DNA from: Candidatus Peribacteria bacterium
GTDB taxonomy: Bacteria; Patescibacteriota; Gracilibacteria; Peribacterales; Peribacteraceae
DNA length: 12,819 nt
Reading direction: 5' to 3'
Assembly (NCBI GenBank): GCA_903854455.1
Contig: CAINWJ010000080.1
Location: 1-12,819 of the forward strand
The position numbers and the translations under genes were made by a program. Of this stretch, positions 1 through 5,843 are shown piece by piece. The notes beneath the pieces were generated by a model, which searched no databases, was not told the DNA's origin, and was given only the letters and a program-made list of their open reading frames with translations. Numbering within the stretch: the stretch's first letter is position 1; every line of letters begins with the position of its first letter.

Positions 1-1
1 C

Positions 2-562
2 CGCAGCCTCCTCCTCGTTTCCTGCCTGCCCTTCGACACAGCAGCGGCAACCAGGGCAGCACAGGCGGGAACGCTTGCGCTAGCAGGTGGCACCCTCCAG
101 AGCAGAGCCTCCAGAGATCGCTTAACCGATCTCCCCCGCAACCCCACCCTCGCCTCCCGCATCCTCTACAGGGCACAGGATCATGCCAAGGCCTACGATC
201 TCTCCCTCTTCACCTACGCTCAGGATCTCCTCTCTGATACTGCACGCAAGTCTCAGTCCTCCTTCTCCGCCTCCGACGCCTCCACCCTCTTCTCTTCCGC
301 TCTCCTCGGCATCGCCATCCGGGACAGGCTCATCACGCCTCAGGATGCGGAGGTCCAGGCTCCTACTCTCCGCAATGCCATCCTCGCCTCCCTCTTCGAC
401 AAGGATGCCTTGACCTGGAGAGACGGAGATCCGGGAACCACTGTCCCCCTCACCCGGAGGATGCTCCTAACCTTCCTCGCACAGATCACCGCAAACGAGA
501 TTCAGACTACGAATGACGTTCCGATCCCGATCGGGAAATTGTGGTGGGAGAGGATTAAGTGA
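2..562 (+). CDS. 3' end of an unrecognised protein (5' truncated by window edge)
   Basis: An open frame runs from the first complete codon at position 2 to TGA at 560-562, giving the last 186 residues of a longer protein; no start lies in the window. I do not recognise the family. The visible part is alanine-, leucine- and serine-rich with no obvious membrane segment and ends in LWWERIK. Two stretches, around residues 105-130 and 135-165, weakly recall S-layer homology repeats (for example PGTTVPLTRRMLLTFLAQI), but key SLH residues are not clear, so this is only a hint. Codon use is striking: C dominates third positions (CTC, TCC, GCC, ATC) much more than in the other genes here. A Pro/Ser-rich open frame at 183-413 is an out-of-frame shadow. 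The gene converges on the pilin-like gene, with a repeat hairpin between them. Confidence 0.7.
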   Translation, partial: RSLLLVSCLPFDTAAATRAAQAGTLALAGGTLQSRASRDRLTDLPRNPTLASRILYRAQDHAKAYDLSLFTYAQDLLSDTARKSQSSFSASDASTLFSSALLGIAIRDRLITPQDAEVQAPTLRNAILASLFDKDALTWRDGDPGTTVPLTRRMLLTFLAQITANEIQTTNDVPIPIGKLWWERIK

Positions 563-646
563 GGGTCAGGGTCAGGGTCAGGGAGAGGGTCAGGCACATT
601 GAATTGTTATTGATCGTTTCCTGACCCTGATACCCGACCCCGACCC
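563..646. repeat. Inverted pair of degenerate 6-bp tandem repeats (GGGTCA type), convergent gap
   Basis: The left arm, 563-594, is about five copies of GGGTCA with one GGGAGA variant. The right arm, 620-646, carries the complementary motif (CCTGAC, CCCGAC variants). The loop of about 25 nt is AT-rich. The arms can form a long imperfect G/C-rich hairpin. It starts directly after the stop of the upstream gene and ends one base before the stop of the pilin-like gene on the other strand, so it could act as a bidirectional terminator. There is no T-run of the usual intrinsic type. Confidence 0.8.
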
Positions 647-647
647 T

Positions 648-965
648 TTATTTCAGCGACGTAAACAGCTCGTTCATCAGATCCAGAATCGTCGAGAAGG
701 AGAGATCGAAGGGGAAACCGAGGAGTTTACTCACCCATGAAACCAGGAAGAATGCGATGAAGCTGACGAAGAGACCAATGATGGCATAGCGGACGGTATG
801 AACCGCCTTCTTGATGCGCTCCTCATTTCCCGCAGAGAGAATGAATGTGATGCCTCCGACGATGATGTATACGAGGCTCAAGATGGACGCCAGAATCAAG
901 CCGAACGCAATGATCGTACCGACGATCTGGAGGACGGAGCCGTTTTCGATGAGAGTGCGGATCAT
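648..965 (-). CDS. Two-helix membrane protein, T4SS_pilin (TrbC/VirB2-like) family
   Basis: 105-residue protein with two hydrophobic helices, about residues 13-40 and 60-86, joined by a short basic loop (NEERIKKAVHTVR). The first helix ends in VYIIVGGITFILSAGN, a pattern typical of the small VirB2/TrbC-like T4SS_pilin family common in CPR bacteria, usually annotated as a type IV secretion pilin although a role in conjugation or DNA uptake is unproven there. No cleavable signal peptide is evident; the N-terminus is short and goes straight into the first helix. The ATG at 965 is 29 nt after the khpA stop, so it is probably co-transcribed. The bases before the start are C/T-rich, with no Shine-Dalgarno. 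No other secretion genes are in view. Alternative: a holin-like or generic small membrane protein. Confidence 0.7.
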   Translation of the reverse strand: MIRTLIENGSVLQIVGTIIAFGLILASILSLVYIIVGGITFILSAGNEERIKKAVHTVRYAIIGLFVSFIAFFLVSWVSKLLGFPFDLSFSTILDLMNELFTSLK

Positions 966-994
966 AGAGAGATGGGGAACGGGAAGAGGGTGAT

Positions 995-1261
995 CTAAGG
1001 TTCGAGAACTTTCAGATTAACACGCTGGTTCGCGGTACCACCGACAACGCGGAGAAGTGTCCGGAGAGACTTGATGGTCTGTCCGCCTTTGCCAATGAGC
1101 TTACCCATGTCGCGCTCGCTGACCTTCACTGTGATGAGAATGCCGAGGTCATCAACTTTCGACTCGACGACCAGCTGATCCTTGTCCTCAACTAACATGG
1201 AAAGCACAGCCTGTACGAATTCATGACCTGGAAGGGGAGTTGTCTGAGTGGCATCAGTCAT
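995..1261 (-). CDS. khpA: KH-domain RNA-binding protein KhpA (YlqC-like)
   Basis: 88 residues from the ATG at 1261. The KH domain fills the C-terminal half and has the signature GKLIGKGGQTIKSLRTLLR (GxxG loop GKGG), ending in VNLKVLEP, as in the KhpA/YlqC/DUF1256-neighbour type of small single-KH proteins. These bind RNA, often with a KhpB partner, and affect translation and cell elongation in Firmicutes. The frame is open upstream to 1369, but that extension translates the repeat region, and the family begins shortly before residues like PGHEFVQAVLSMLV, so the internal Met at 1261 is chosen. It lies downstream of rpsP, as in many bacteria (rpsP-khpA-rimM-trmD), although rimM and trmD are not present here. 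No Shine-Dalgarno is visible; the upstream bases are CTCTCTTCCGCT. Confidence 0.9.
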   Translation of the reverse strand: MTDATQTTPLPGHEFVQAVLSMLVEDKDQLVVESKVDDLGILITVKVSERDMGKLIGKGGQTIKSLRTLLRVVGGTANQRVNLKVLEP

Positions 1262-1314
1262 AGCGGAAGAGAGCGTACTGGAAGTAAAAAGAGATGTCAC
1301 GGGGAAGTTTGATG

Positions 1315-1497
1315 GGGGACTGGGGAATAGGGATTGGAATACTAGGAAGCGGCGGAATAAATTCCGCACAAATTGTCCACGTTAGCCGCCAAATTAATTC
1401 AGCGGCTAACGGATACCATGAAAATCAAAACACCAAACCAAAGGTGCACACCAACAAAAGTCCTAATATTCTAATCTCCAATCCCTATTCCCCAAAC
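1315..1497. repeat. Inverted pair of degenerate heptad repeats (GGGGAAT/AGGGATT type) between rpsP and khpA
   Basis: The left arm, 1315-1346, reads as heptads GGGGACT, GGGGAAT, AGGGATT, GGAATAC. The right arm, 1462-1497, is its reverse complement with a few changes (CTAATCT, CCAATCC, CTATTCC type units). The pair would form a stem of about 30 bp. The roughly 115-nt loop contains two further palindromes described separately. The right arm reaches into the rpsP stop codon. The element fills most of the 235-nt gap between two genes that are normally tightly linked. Confidence 0.85.
1352..1410. repeat. Two perfect palindromes nested in the loop of the rpsP-khpA repeat hairpin
   Basis: Positions 1352-1367 form a perfect 7-bp hairpin (GCGGAAT / ATTCCGC, loop AA). 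Positions 1381-1389 and 1402-1410 form a perfect 9-bp hairpin (GTTAGCCGC / GCGGCTAAC) with a 12-nt AT-rich loop. Both contain the core GCGG/CCGC and look like REP-type extragenic palindromes, but no REP-associated transposase is in the window. Confidence 0.75.
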
Positions 1498-1862
1498 TAA
1501 GCCTTTACTTCCGTGGGTGCAGGTGCCGCAGCAGGAGCTGCTGCCGGAGCCGCCTCTGCAGGCTTGGCTTCCTCTTCTCCCTTCTTCTTTTGCTTGGCGT
1601 AGCGCTTGATGAACTTGTCCATGCCCTCAACACCATTCTTCTTCAGCAATCGTGCCATCGTGCTGCTGACCTGTGCACCTTTGCTGACCCAGTACTGAAC
1701 GCGATCCGTCTTGCAGGTGAACACACCTTCCTTCTGAGCTGGGAGATAATGCCCGAGGATCTCCATCGCGCCTTTCTTGGCTGAACGGGTCTTCTCGGAC
1801 ACGGTGATCCTGAACGTAGGCGTATTCTCGCGTCCGGTGCGCTGGAGACGAATGATGAGCAT
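1497..1862 (-). CDS. rpsP: 30S ribosomal protein bS16
   Basis: 121 residues starting MLIIRLQRTGRENTPTFRI, the classic S16 N-terminus, followed by conserved ILGHYLP and the basic segment RVQYWVSKGAQVSSTMARLL. S16 assembles early into the 30S body. The frame is open to 2027, but the extra 55 residues overlap the DciA-like gene and match nothing in S16, so the ATG at 1862 is used. After the family core (about residue 85) there is a charged KQKKKGEEE stretch and a 25-residue Ala/Pro-rich tail (AAPAAAPAAAPAP), a low-complexity extension likely to be flexible. The stop TAG overlaps the end of the repeat right arm. It is followed by khpA after 235 nt and preceded by the DciA-like gene by 68 nt. The start is preceded by CGTTTTTCC, with no Shine-Dalgarno. 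Confidence 0.95.
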   Translation of the reverse strand: MLIIRLQRTGRENTPTFRITVSEKTRSAKKGAMEILGHYLPAQKEGVFTCKTDRVQYWVSKGAQVSSTMARLLKKNGVEGMDKFIKRYAKQKKKGEEEAKPAEAAPAAAPAAAPAPTEVKA

Positions 1863-1888
1863 GGAAAAACGATGGGGAAAGCGCGGGG

Positions 1889-1918
1889 AGTGTAGAGGAG
1901 CCCTGTCCCACCGTGCAA
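1889..1918 (-). promoter_or_regulatory. Possible weak promoter for rpsP
   Basis: On the minus strand TTGCAC (1918-1913) lies 18 nt before TACACT (1894-1889), which would place a transcript start about 20 nt before the rpsP ATG. The -35 agrees with the consensus only in its first three bases and the -10 in four of six. It is offered because the 68-nt gap after the DciA-like gene otherwise has no role. It could be chance. Confidence 0.22.
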
Positions 1919-1930
1919 GCCGATTCTGGC

Positions 1931-2227
1931 TTATGCCCTCGCCCGGACAACGCGAATGGACTTGAGGGGGATCTCCGGGAGTGTGGAGGTGAGATATATC
2001 TGGAGCTCCTGACAACGGCCGGAACACTCAGCAACCGCTATAGAATGCGTTCCCTCGACGATTAACACGGCATCTTTCACCTGCAGAGGATGCAACGAAG
2101 CAGCGCATTCGGGCAATTCCTGCTTGATCCATTGCATAGCGCGTTCCAGTACCAATCCTGAATACGCGGCATCAGAGAGGCCGCGTTGCCGGAGAATCTT
2201 GGGGAGGATGGAGAATGCGCGATCCAC
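1931..2227 (-). CDS. Short DUF721/DciA-like protein
   Basis: 98 residues from a GTG start at 2227 (the frame has no better ATG). The N-terminus is MDRAFSILPKILRQRGL. The central part (HPLQVKDAVLIVEGTHSIAVAECSGRCQELQIYL) has the beta-strand, short turn, then EL-containing helix pattern of DUF721 proteins, and the end SIRVVRARA matches the usual closing strand. DciA proteins of this family act as loaders or regulators of the replicative helicase DnaB in bacteria lacking DnaC/DnaI. CPR genomes often carry short stand-alone versions of about 100 residues. The match is by pattern rather than strong identity, so function is inferred. It sits 82 nt downstream of the glycosyltransferase gene, with a repeat hairpin in between, and 68 nt upstream of rpsP. 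Confidence 0.6.
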   Translation of the reverse strand: MDRAFSILPKILRQRGLSDAAYSGLVLERAMQWIKQELPECAASLHPLQVKDAVLIVEGTHSIAVAECSGRCQELQIYLTSTLPEIPLKSIRVVRARA

Positions 2228-2228
2228 A

Positions 2229-2325
2229 ATGAAAATGTAAAATGTAGAATGTAAAATGTATAATTGGCTGCAAGATGAGAAAAACTGCCGTCATTCTACA
2301 TTCTACATTCTACATTCTCAATTCT
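2229..2325. repeat. Inverted pair of heptad repeats (AATGTAG type) between glycosyltransferase and DciA-like genes
   Basis: The left arm, 2229-2264, contains heptads AATGTAA, AATGTAG, AATGTAA, AATGTAT. The right arm, 2292-2325, contains CATTCTA repeated three times and a closing CATTCTC. The arms are complementary with few mismatches, and the loop is about 27 nt. The right arm extends into the 3' end of the glycosyltransferase gene, supplying its last codons and its TAG stop. Confidence 0.88.
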
Positions 2326-3413
2326 CTCTGATTCGAGGATGAAAGCACTCCTCCAAATAATTTTGCCGTCTCCTCCGCTGATTTTTTCCAACTGAAATCT
2401 TTTGCAAAACCAATGCGCGAAGAATGTGCACCAGCGGATCTGATCAATGGATCGGTAACAATCTTCTTCATGCCATCTGCCAACTGTTCCATTGTCGGTT
2501 CAACAATCAGCGCGTGACGTCCGAAGATCTCCGGAATCGCTCCAACGTTCGTTGCAAGAACCGGGCAGCCGCATGCCATCGCTTCCAGAGCTGGCAGATA
2601 GAATCCTTCGGCGAGGGTAGCCGTCACCGATCCCAGGGCAGCGGAGTAGAGAGCTGCCAGATCTGATTCAGATACGGCATCGAGTATCCGAACATTCGGT
2701 CGTCCGCGACTATCCACTCCATTTTGTGTCACAAGCATGAGATCGAGGTCAGGAAGTCCGGCAGCATCAAATGCTTCAAGTAACACCGGAAGATTCTTGT
2801 GCTGCTTCTTCCCGCCGACATAAAGGAGGAAGGGTTTCGTCAGTTGGAACTTCTGCCGAATGTTCACTTGATCGTCTGAGGATCGAGGAGCGAAGAGAGA
2901 GGAAACTCCAGGATGAATGACGGCTGTACGTTCTCGAAATGATTCTCCGTAGAAATAGCCGATCTCCCGGGCCGTGAAATCGCTGACGGTAATTAAGCGG
3001 GAAGCATTACGTACGGTATTGCCGATCACGAAACGGTACGCAAGCCGTTTGAAGAGTGATGCTTCGCCGGGGAAGCGATGGAGGATCAGATCATGAATCG
3101 TCGAAACGAATGGAACGGAGCAGCGGAAAGGAACATTGAAATGCGGTGCGTAGAACAGATCGCACCCGGATCGACCAATGAGTCCTGGGAAGCTCCACTG
3201 CTCTGCGAGTGAGTAGTGTGAGAACGGAACCTCAACGATTGTCACGCGATCACGGTTGACTTCCTGGAGCCAGGATTCCTTTGACGATCGCACAAACAGA
3301 ACATACGACCAGGGATCGGCACGCAAGGCCAACGCACGAACCATCGATCGAGTGTACGTGCCGAGTCCAGCATGGTGAGAAGCGAAGCGGCAATCAATTC
3401 CAATACAAGACAT
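2310..3413 (-). CDS. GT4-family (GT-B fold) glycosyltransferase
   Basis: 367 residues. The N-terminal acceptor domain begins MSCIGIDCRFASHHAGLGTYTRSMVRAL, with the GxGxY/T loop typical of GT4. STIHDLI (104-110) and ITVSDFTAREI (141-151) are the usual GT4 landmarks. The C-terminal donor domain starts near LLYVGGKKQHKNL (197-208) and carries the E-x7-E motif EGFYLPALEAMACGCPV (E269, E277), which binds the nucleotide-sugar donor. Members such as mannosyl- and rhamnosyltransferases build cell-surface polysaccharide on the cytoplasmic face of the membrane; the sugar cannot be told from sequence. The last residues (ELRM) and the stop derive from the adjacent heptad repeat. The gene is divergent from prmC across a repeat hairpin. 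The start at 3413 is the first ATG, without Shine-Dalgarno. Confidence 0.9.
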   Translation of the reverse strand: MSCIGIDCRFASHHAGLGTYTRSMVRALALRADPWSYVLFVRSSKESWLQEVNRDRVTIVEVPFSHYSLAEQWSFPGLIGRSGCDLFYAPHFNVPFRCSVPFVSTIHDLILHRFPGEASLFKRLAYRFVIGNTVRNASRLITVSDFTAREIGYFYGESFRERTAVIHPGVSSLFAPRSSDDQVNIRQKFQLTKPFLLYVGGKKQHKNLPVLLEAFDAAGLPDLDLMLVTQNGVDSRGRPNVRILDAVSESDLAALYSAALGSVTATLAEGFYLPALEAMACGCPVLATNVGAIPEIFGRHALIVEPTMEQLADGMKKIVTDPLIRSAGAHSSRIGFAKDFSWKKSAEETAKLFGGVLSSSNQRELRM

Positions 3414-3450
3414 CGATCAAGCGGGAGAAGTAGGTGGAAGTTACAAGTGA

Positions 3451-3524
3451 AGTATCCAGTATTCAGTATTGAGTATCCAGTATCAGACAACATACTACAT
3501 ACTGGATACTTCATACTGCATACT
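3451..3524. repeat. Inverted pair of heptad repeats (AGTATCC type), divergent gap upstream of prmC
   Basis: The left arm, 3451-3485, has five heptads with the invariant core AGTAT followed by two variable bases. The right arm, 3491-3524, has the complementary ATACT core (CATACTA, CATACTG, GATACTT). The loop is only about 5 nt, so this is a nearly continuous hairpin of about 35 bp with mismatches mainly at the two variable positions. It ends 6 nt before the prmC ATG and lies between divergent genes, where a terminator role makes no sense for either. Confidence 0.88.
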
Positions 3525-3530
3525 GTAATT

Positions 3531-4304
3531 ATGACCGTCCGCGAACTCATCGCCGGTGCCACGATCGATCATCTCGACGCCGAGCTGCTGATCGCGCATG
3601 CCCTGAGCCAGGACAGAACATGGTTGCTGGCTCATGACGAAGAAATACTCTCAGAGGAGCAGGAGAGAGCAATCATGCAATTGATCGGCAGACGCACATC
3701 CGGTGAACCGCTTGCTTACATCACCGGATCACGATCGTTCTATAATAGAACATTTCACGTCTCGCCCGATGTCCTGGTTCCACGGCAATCGACGGAAGGC
3801 CTGGTGACTCTCGCACTGGAATTCCTCGCACATCCGCAGAACCGGACTGTCGCGATAGATGCCGGCATCGTTGGAGTATCAAAAGTTCTGCGGAGCGGAC
3901 ACTGGAAAGTCATCGTCGACATAGGGACCGGAAGCGGATGCATCGGCATCACGCTGGCACTGGAAGGACGTCACGAGAAAATCATCGGTGTCGATACATC
4001 GAAAGCTGCACTGAAAGTTGCCGAGCGAAACGCACGTAAGTTCGGACTTGAGGGCGCCATCTCGTTCGTCTGCGAAGATGGTCCGGCATTCATCCACCGT
4101 CTGCACGAGCCCTTTGTGATCGTCAGTAATCCACCGTATGTCCCGACTGCCGCCGAGATCGATACGGGCACGAGCTTCGAACCCAGAAGCGCAGTCTTCG
4201 CCGGGAAAGATGGACTCGACGTCATCCGTCCACTGGTCCAGGCAGCGATCATGAATGAGGCGTGCAAAGGGATTGTGCTGGAGCTGAGAGAAGACCAGGC
4301 ATGA
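3531..4304 (+). CDS. prmC: Peptide chain release factor N5-glutamine methyltransferase, C-terminally short
   Basis: 257 residues from ATG 3531. PrmC (HemK) methylates the glutamine of the GGQ motif in release factors RF1/RF2 using S-adenosylmethionine. The N-terminal helical domain holds DAELLIAHAL and the following GEPLAYITGSRSF (58-70), a PrmC hallmark. The SAM-binding motif is VDIGTGSGCIGI (129-140), and the catalytic/substrate motif NPPYVP is at 200-205. The frame is open upstream to 3372, but that part translates the repeat and is discarded. The usual PRPETE motif reads PRQSTE here. The protein stops after VLELREDQA, where the family normally continues about 25-30 residues (strand, helix and the final D-x-x-G-x-x-R region), and repeat sequence follows at once. 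The gene is flanked on both sides by related heptad hairpins. Confidence 0.93.
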   Translation: MTVRELIAGATIDHLDAELLIAHALSQDRTWLLAHDEEILSEEQERAIMQLIGRRTSGEPLAYITGSRSFYNRTFHVSPDVLVPRQSTEGLVTLALEFLAHPQNRTVAIDAGIVGVSKVLRSGHWKVIVDIGTGSGCIGITLALEGRHEKIIGVDTSKAALKVAERNARKFGLEGAISFVCEDGPAFIHRLHEPFVIVSNPPYVPTAAEIDTGTSFEPRSAVFAGKDGLDVIRPLVQAAIMNEACKGIVLELREDQA

Positions 4305-4305
4305 A

Positions 4306-4441
4306 AGTATGCAGTATGTAGTATCCAGTATTGAGGCATCATTGAATGCAACATCCTAATAATCATTCAGTAAACCACCGGCTCTGCCGGTAGTCAGTGA
4401 CTGAAGGTGAAATCCATACTGCATACTGGATACTGAATACT
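4306..4441. repeat. Inverted pair of heptad repeats (AGTATCC type) between prmC and purA
   Basis: The left arm, 4306-4333, starts two bases after the prmC stop: AGTATGC, AGTATGT, AGTATCC, AGTATTG. The right arm, 4415-4441, is CATACTG, CATACTG, GATACTG, AATACT. The units are the same as those upstream of prmC and unlike the rest of the window. The loop of about 80 nt contains a REP-like palindrome. The right arm ends 21 nt before the purA ATG. Confidence 0.88.
4366..4405. repeat. REP-like palindrome in the loop of the prmC-purA repeat hairpin
   Basis: The inner stem is ACCACCGGC (4374-4382) with GCCGGTAGT (4386-4394), one mismatch and a TCT loop. An outer stem TTCAGT (4366-4371) / ACTGAA (4400-4405) is perfect, with an asymmetric internal loop. 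The GCCGG core and the size suit a REP-type extragenic palindrome. There is no T-run, so it is not a standard terminator. Confidence 0.7.
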
Positions 4442-4462
4442 TTCTCCTGCTATCCTCCCTCC

Positions 4463-5698
4463 ATGCAAAAACTTCTCTCCTCCCTCGGATCCGTCACGGC
4501 AGTCATCGGTGCGCAATGGGGGGATGAAGGGAAAGGCAAGGCAACGGATATTCTGGGTGAACACTACGACGTCATCGCCAGAGCGTGCGGTGGCGCCAAT
4601 GCCGGTCACACGGTCATCGTCGCCGGGAAGAAGCACGTATTCCATCTGCTCCCCGCAGGAAGTTTGCACGCCGGTAAGCCGGTGATTCTGGGATCCGGCA
4701 TGGTGATCCATCTGCCGACACTGCTGGAGGAAATCAAAACAGTCGAGGACGCAGGCATTCCACTCATGAATCGATTATTCATTTCGGGTGCAGCTCATGT
4801 GATTTGTGAATACCACAAGCAAGTCGACGGAGCACTGGAGGATCGACGTGGAAAATCCGGGATCGGAACCACGCGTCGTGGCATCGGTCCTGCGTACATG
4901 GACAAGGCTGAACGTATCGGCATCCGCATGGAGCAGATCACCCAGGATCTTCGCCCACGCATCGAGGAACGCGCGAAGACACTTAAAGCATGGCTCGGTA
5001 TCACGGTCGATATCGAGAAAGAACTCAAGGAAATTGCGATTGCGAAGGATGCCCTGCGTTCCTGCATCGTCTCAGAAATGCCGATGTTCCTGCACGATTT
5101 CCTTTCGAAGGGAAAGACGATGTTGCTGGAAGGTGCGCAAGCCAGTTTGCTCGACATCGATCACGGCACATATCCATACGTGACCAGCAGCTCGACGACG
5201 GTCGCCGGTGCGCTGCAGGGGCTCGGACTTCCGCCCCGTGTCCTCACGTCGTCCATCGGTGTGACCAAAGCGTACTGCACGCGCGTTGGGGCGGGAACCT
5301 TCCTCACCGAAGATTTGACGGAACGTGGATCACGTCTGCGTGAGAGGGGAGGGGAATACGGTGCGACGACCGGTCGACCGAGGCGCTGCGGTTGGCTGCA
5401 TCTACCGGAACTTAAATACTCGGCTATTCTCAATGGATTCACATGTCTCAACATGACCAAGCTGGATGTCCTCGATCAGGAAGAGGAGATCCCGGTTGGC
5501 ATTGGCGTCACATCGTCTGGCACTGCAACGTTCAAGAATCTCCAAGGATGGAAGCAGTCCACCGTCGGCATCACGGATTTCAGGAAGCTACCGACTGCTG
5601 CACAGGACTATGTCCGGTTCATTGAAGAGGAGGTGGGAGTGCCGGTCAGGCTGATCGGGACGGGACCGGGGAGGGAGGAGATGATTATTAGGAATTAG
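4463..5698 (+). CDS. purA: Adenylosuccinate synthetase
   Basis: 411 residues from ATG 4463. PurA joins IMP and aspartate with GTP to give adenylosuccinate, the first step from IMP to AMP. The GTP-binding loop AQWGDEGKGK (17-26, with catalytic D21) and GANAGHT (44-50, with catalytic H49) are intact. Also present are GTTRRGIGPAYMDK, EGAQASLLDIDHGTYPYVTSS, the C-terminal GGEYGATTGRPRRCGW, and the guanine-binding TKLDVLD. The frame extends upstream to 4397, but those residues translate the repeat arm; the chosen Met is 10 residues before the conserved strand VTAVIGAQWGDEG. It is slightly shorter than most PurA (about 425-430), ending GTGPGREEMIIRN, where the last codons and TAG stop come from the heptad repeat. 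It is followed by the transpeptidase gene after 145 nt. Confidence 0.97.
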   Translation: MQKLLSSLGSVTAVIGAQWGDEGKGKATDILGEHYDVIARACGGANAGHTVIVAGKKHVFHLLPAGSLHAGKPVILGSGMVIHLPTLLEEIKTVEDAGIPLMNRLFISGAAHVICEYHKQVDGALEDRRGKSGIGTTRRGIGPAYMDKAERIGIRMEQITQDLRPRIEERAKTLKAWLGITVDIEKELKEIAIAKDALRSCIVSEMPMFLHDFLSKGKTMLLEGAQASLLDIDHGTYPYVTSSSTTVAGALQGLGLPPRVLTSSIGVTKAYCTRVGAGTFLTEDLTERGSRLRERGGEYGATTGRPRRCGWLHLPELKYSAILNGFTCLNMTKLDVLDQEEEIPVGIGVTSSGTATFKNLQGWKQSTVGITDFRKLPTAAQDYVRFIEEEVGVPVRLIGTGPGREEMIIRN

Positions 5699-5821
5699 GA
5701 ATTAGGAATTAGGAATTAGGAATTAGGAATTAGGGATTAGGGATTGAGGGCGTTATGAAACCAGAACCAACCTTTTTAGTATTTCAATTCCGAATTCCCA
5801 AGTCCCAAGTCCCAATTCCTC
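5687..5821. repeat. Inverted pair of heptad repeats (AATTAGG type) between purA and the transpeptidase gene
   Basis: The left arm, 5687-5749, is the longest and most regular array in the window: about six consecutive AATTAGG units followed by GGGATTA variants. The right arm, 5785-5821, has AATTCCC, AAGTCCC, AAGTCCC, AATTCCT. The left arm is longer than the right, so only its later, G-rich half has a good partner. The first units overlap the 3' end of purA and supply its stop. The near-identical copies suggest recent expansion by slippage. Confidence 0.9.
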
Positions 5822-5843
5822 CTCTCTGTGTTACCCTTCTCCG

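Noticed and set aside
183..413. Pro/Ser-rich open frame on the plus strand
   Set aside because: It lies out of frame inside the longer open frame 2-562, whose composition is protein-like; the Pro/Ser richness is a by-product of CTC/TCC codons read in another frame.
1262..1369. N-terminal extension of KhpA by 36 residues
   Set aside because: The extension translates the heptad array and has no counterpart in the family.
1863..2027. N-terminal extension of S16 by 55 residues
   Set aside because: It overlaps the DciA-like gene and precedes the canonical MLIIRLQRTG start.
3372..3530. N-terminal extension of PrmC by 53 residues
   Set aside because: It reads through the AGTAT repeat arms and overlaps the divergent glycosyltransferase start.
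4302..4304. TGA read as glycine (Gracilibacteria-type code) extending PrmC
   Set aside because: Read-through gives only translated repeat sequence and another TGA, and the other genes need no TGA read-through.
5687..5821. CRISPR array or telomere-like repeat
   Set aside because: Units are contiguous 7-mers without spacers, and the array is internal, short and paired with a complementary arm, so neither a CRISPR nor a chromosome end fits.
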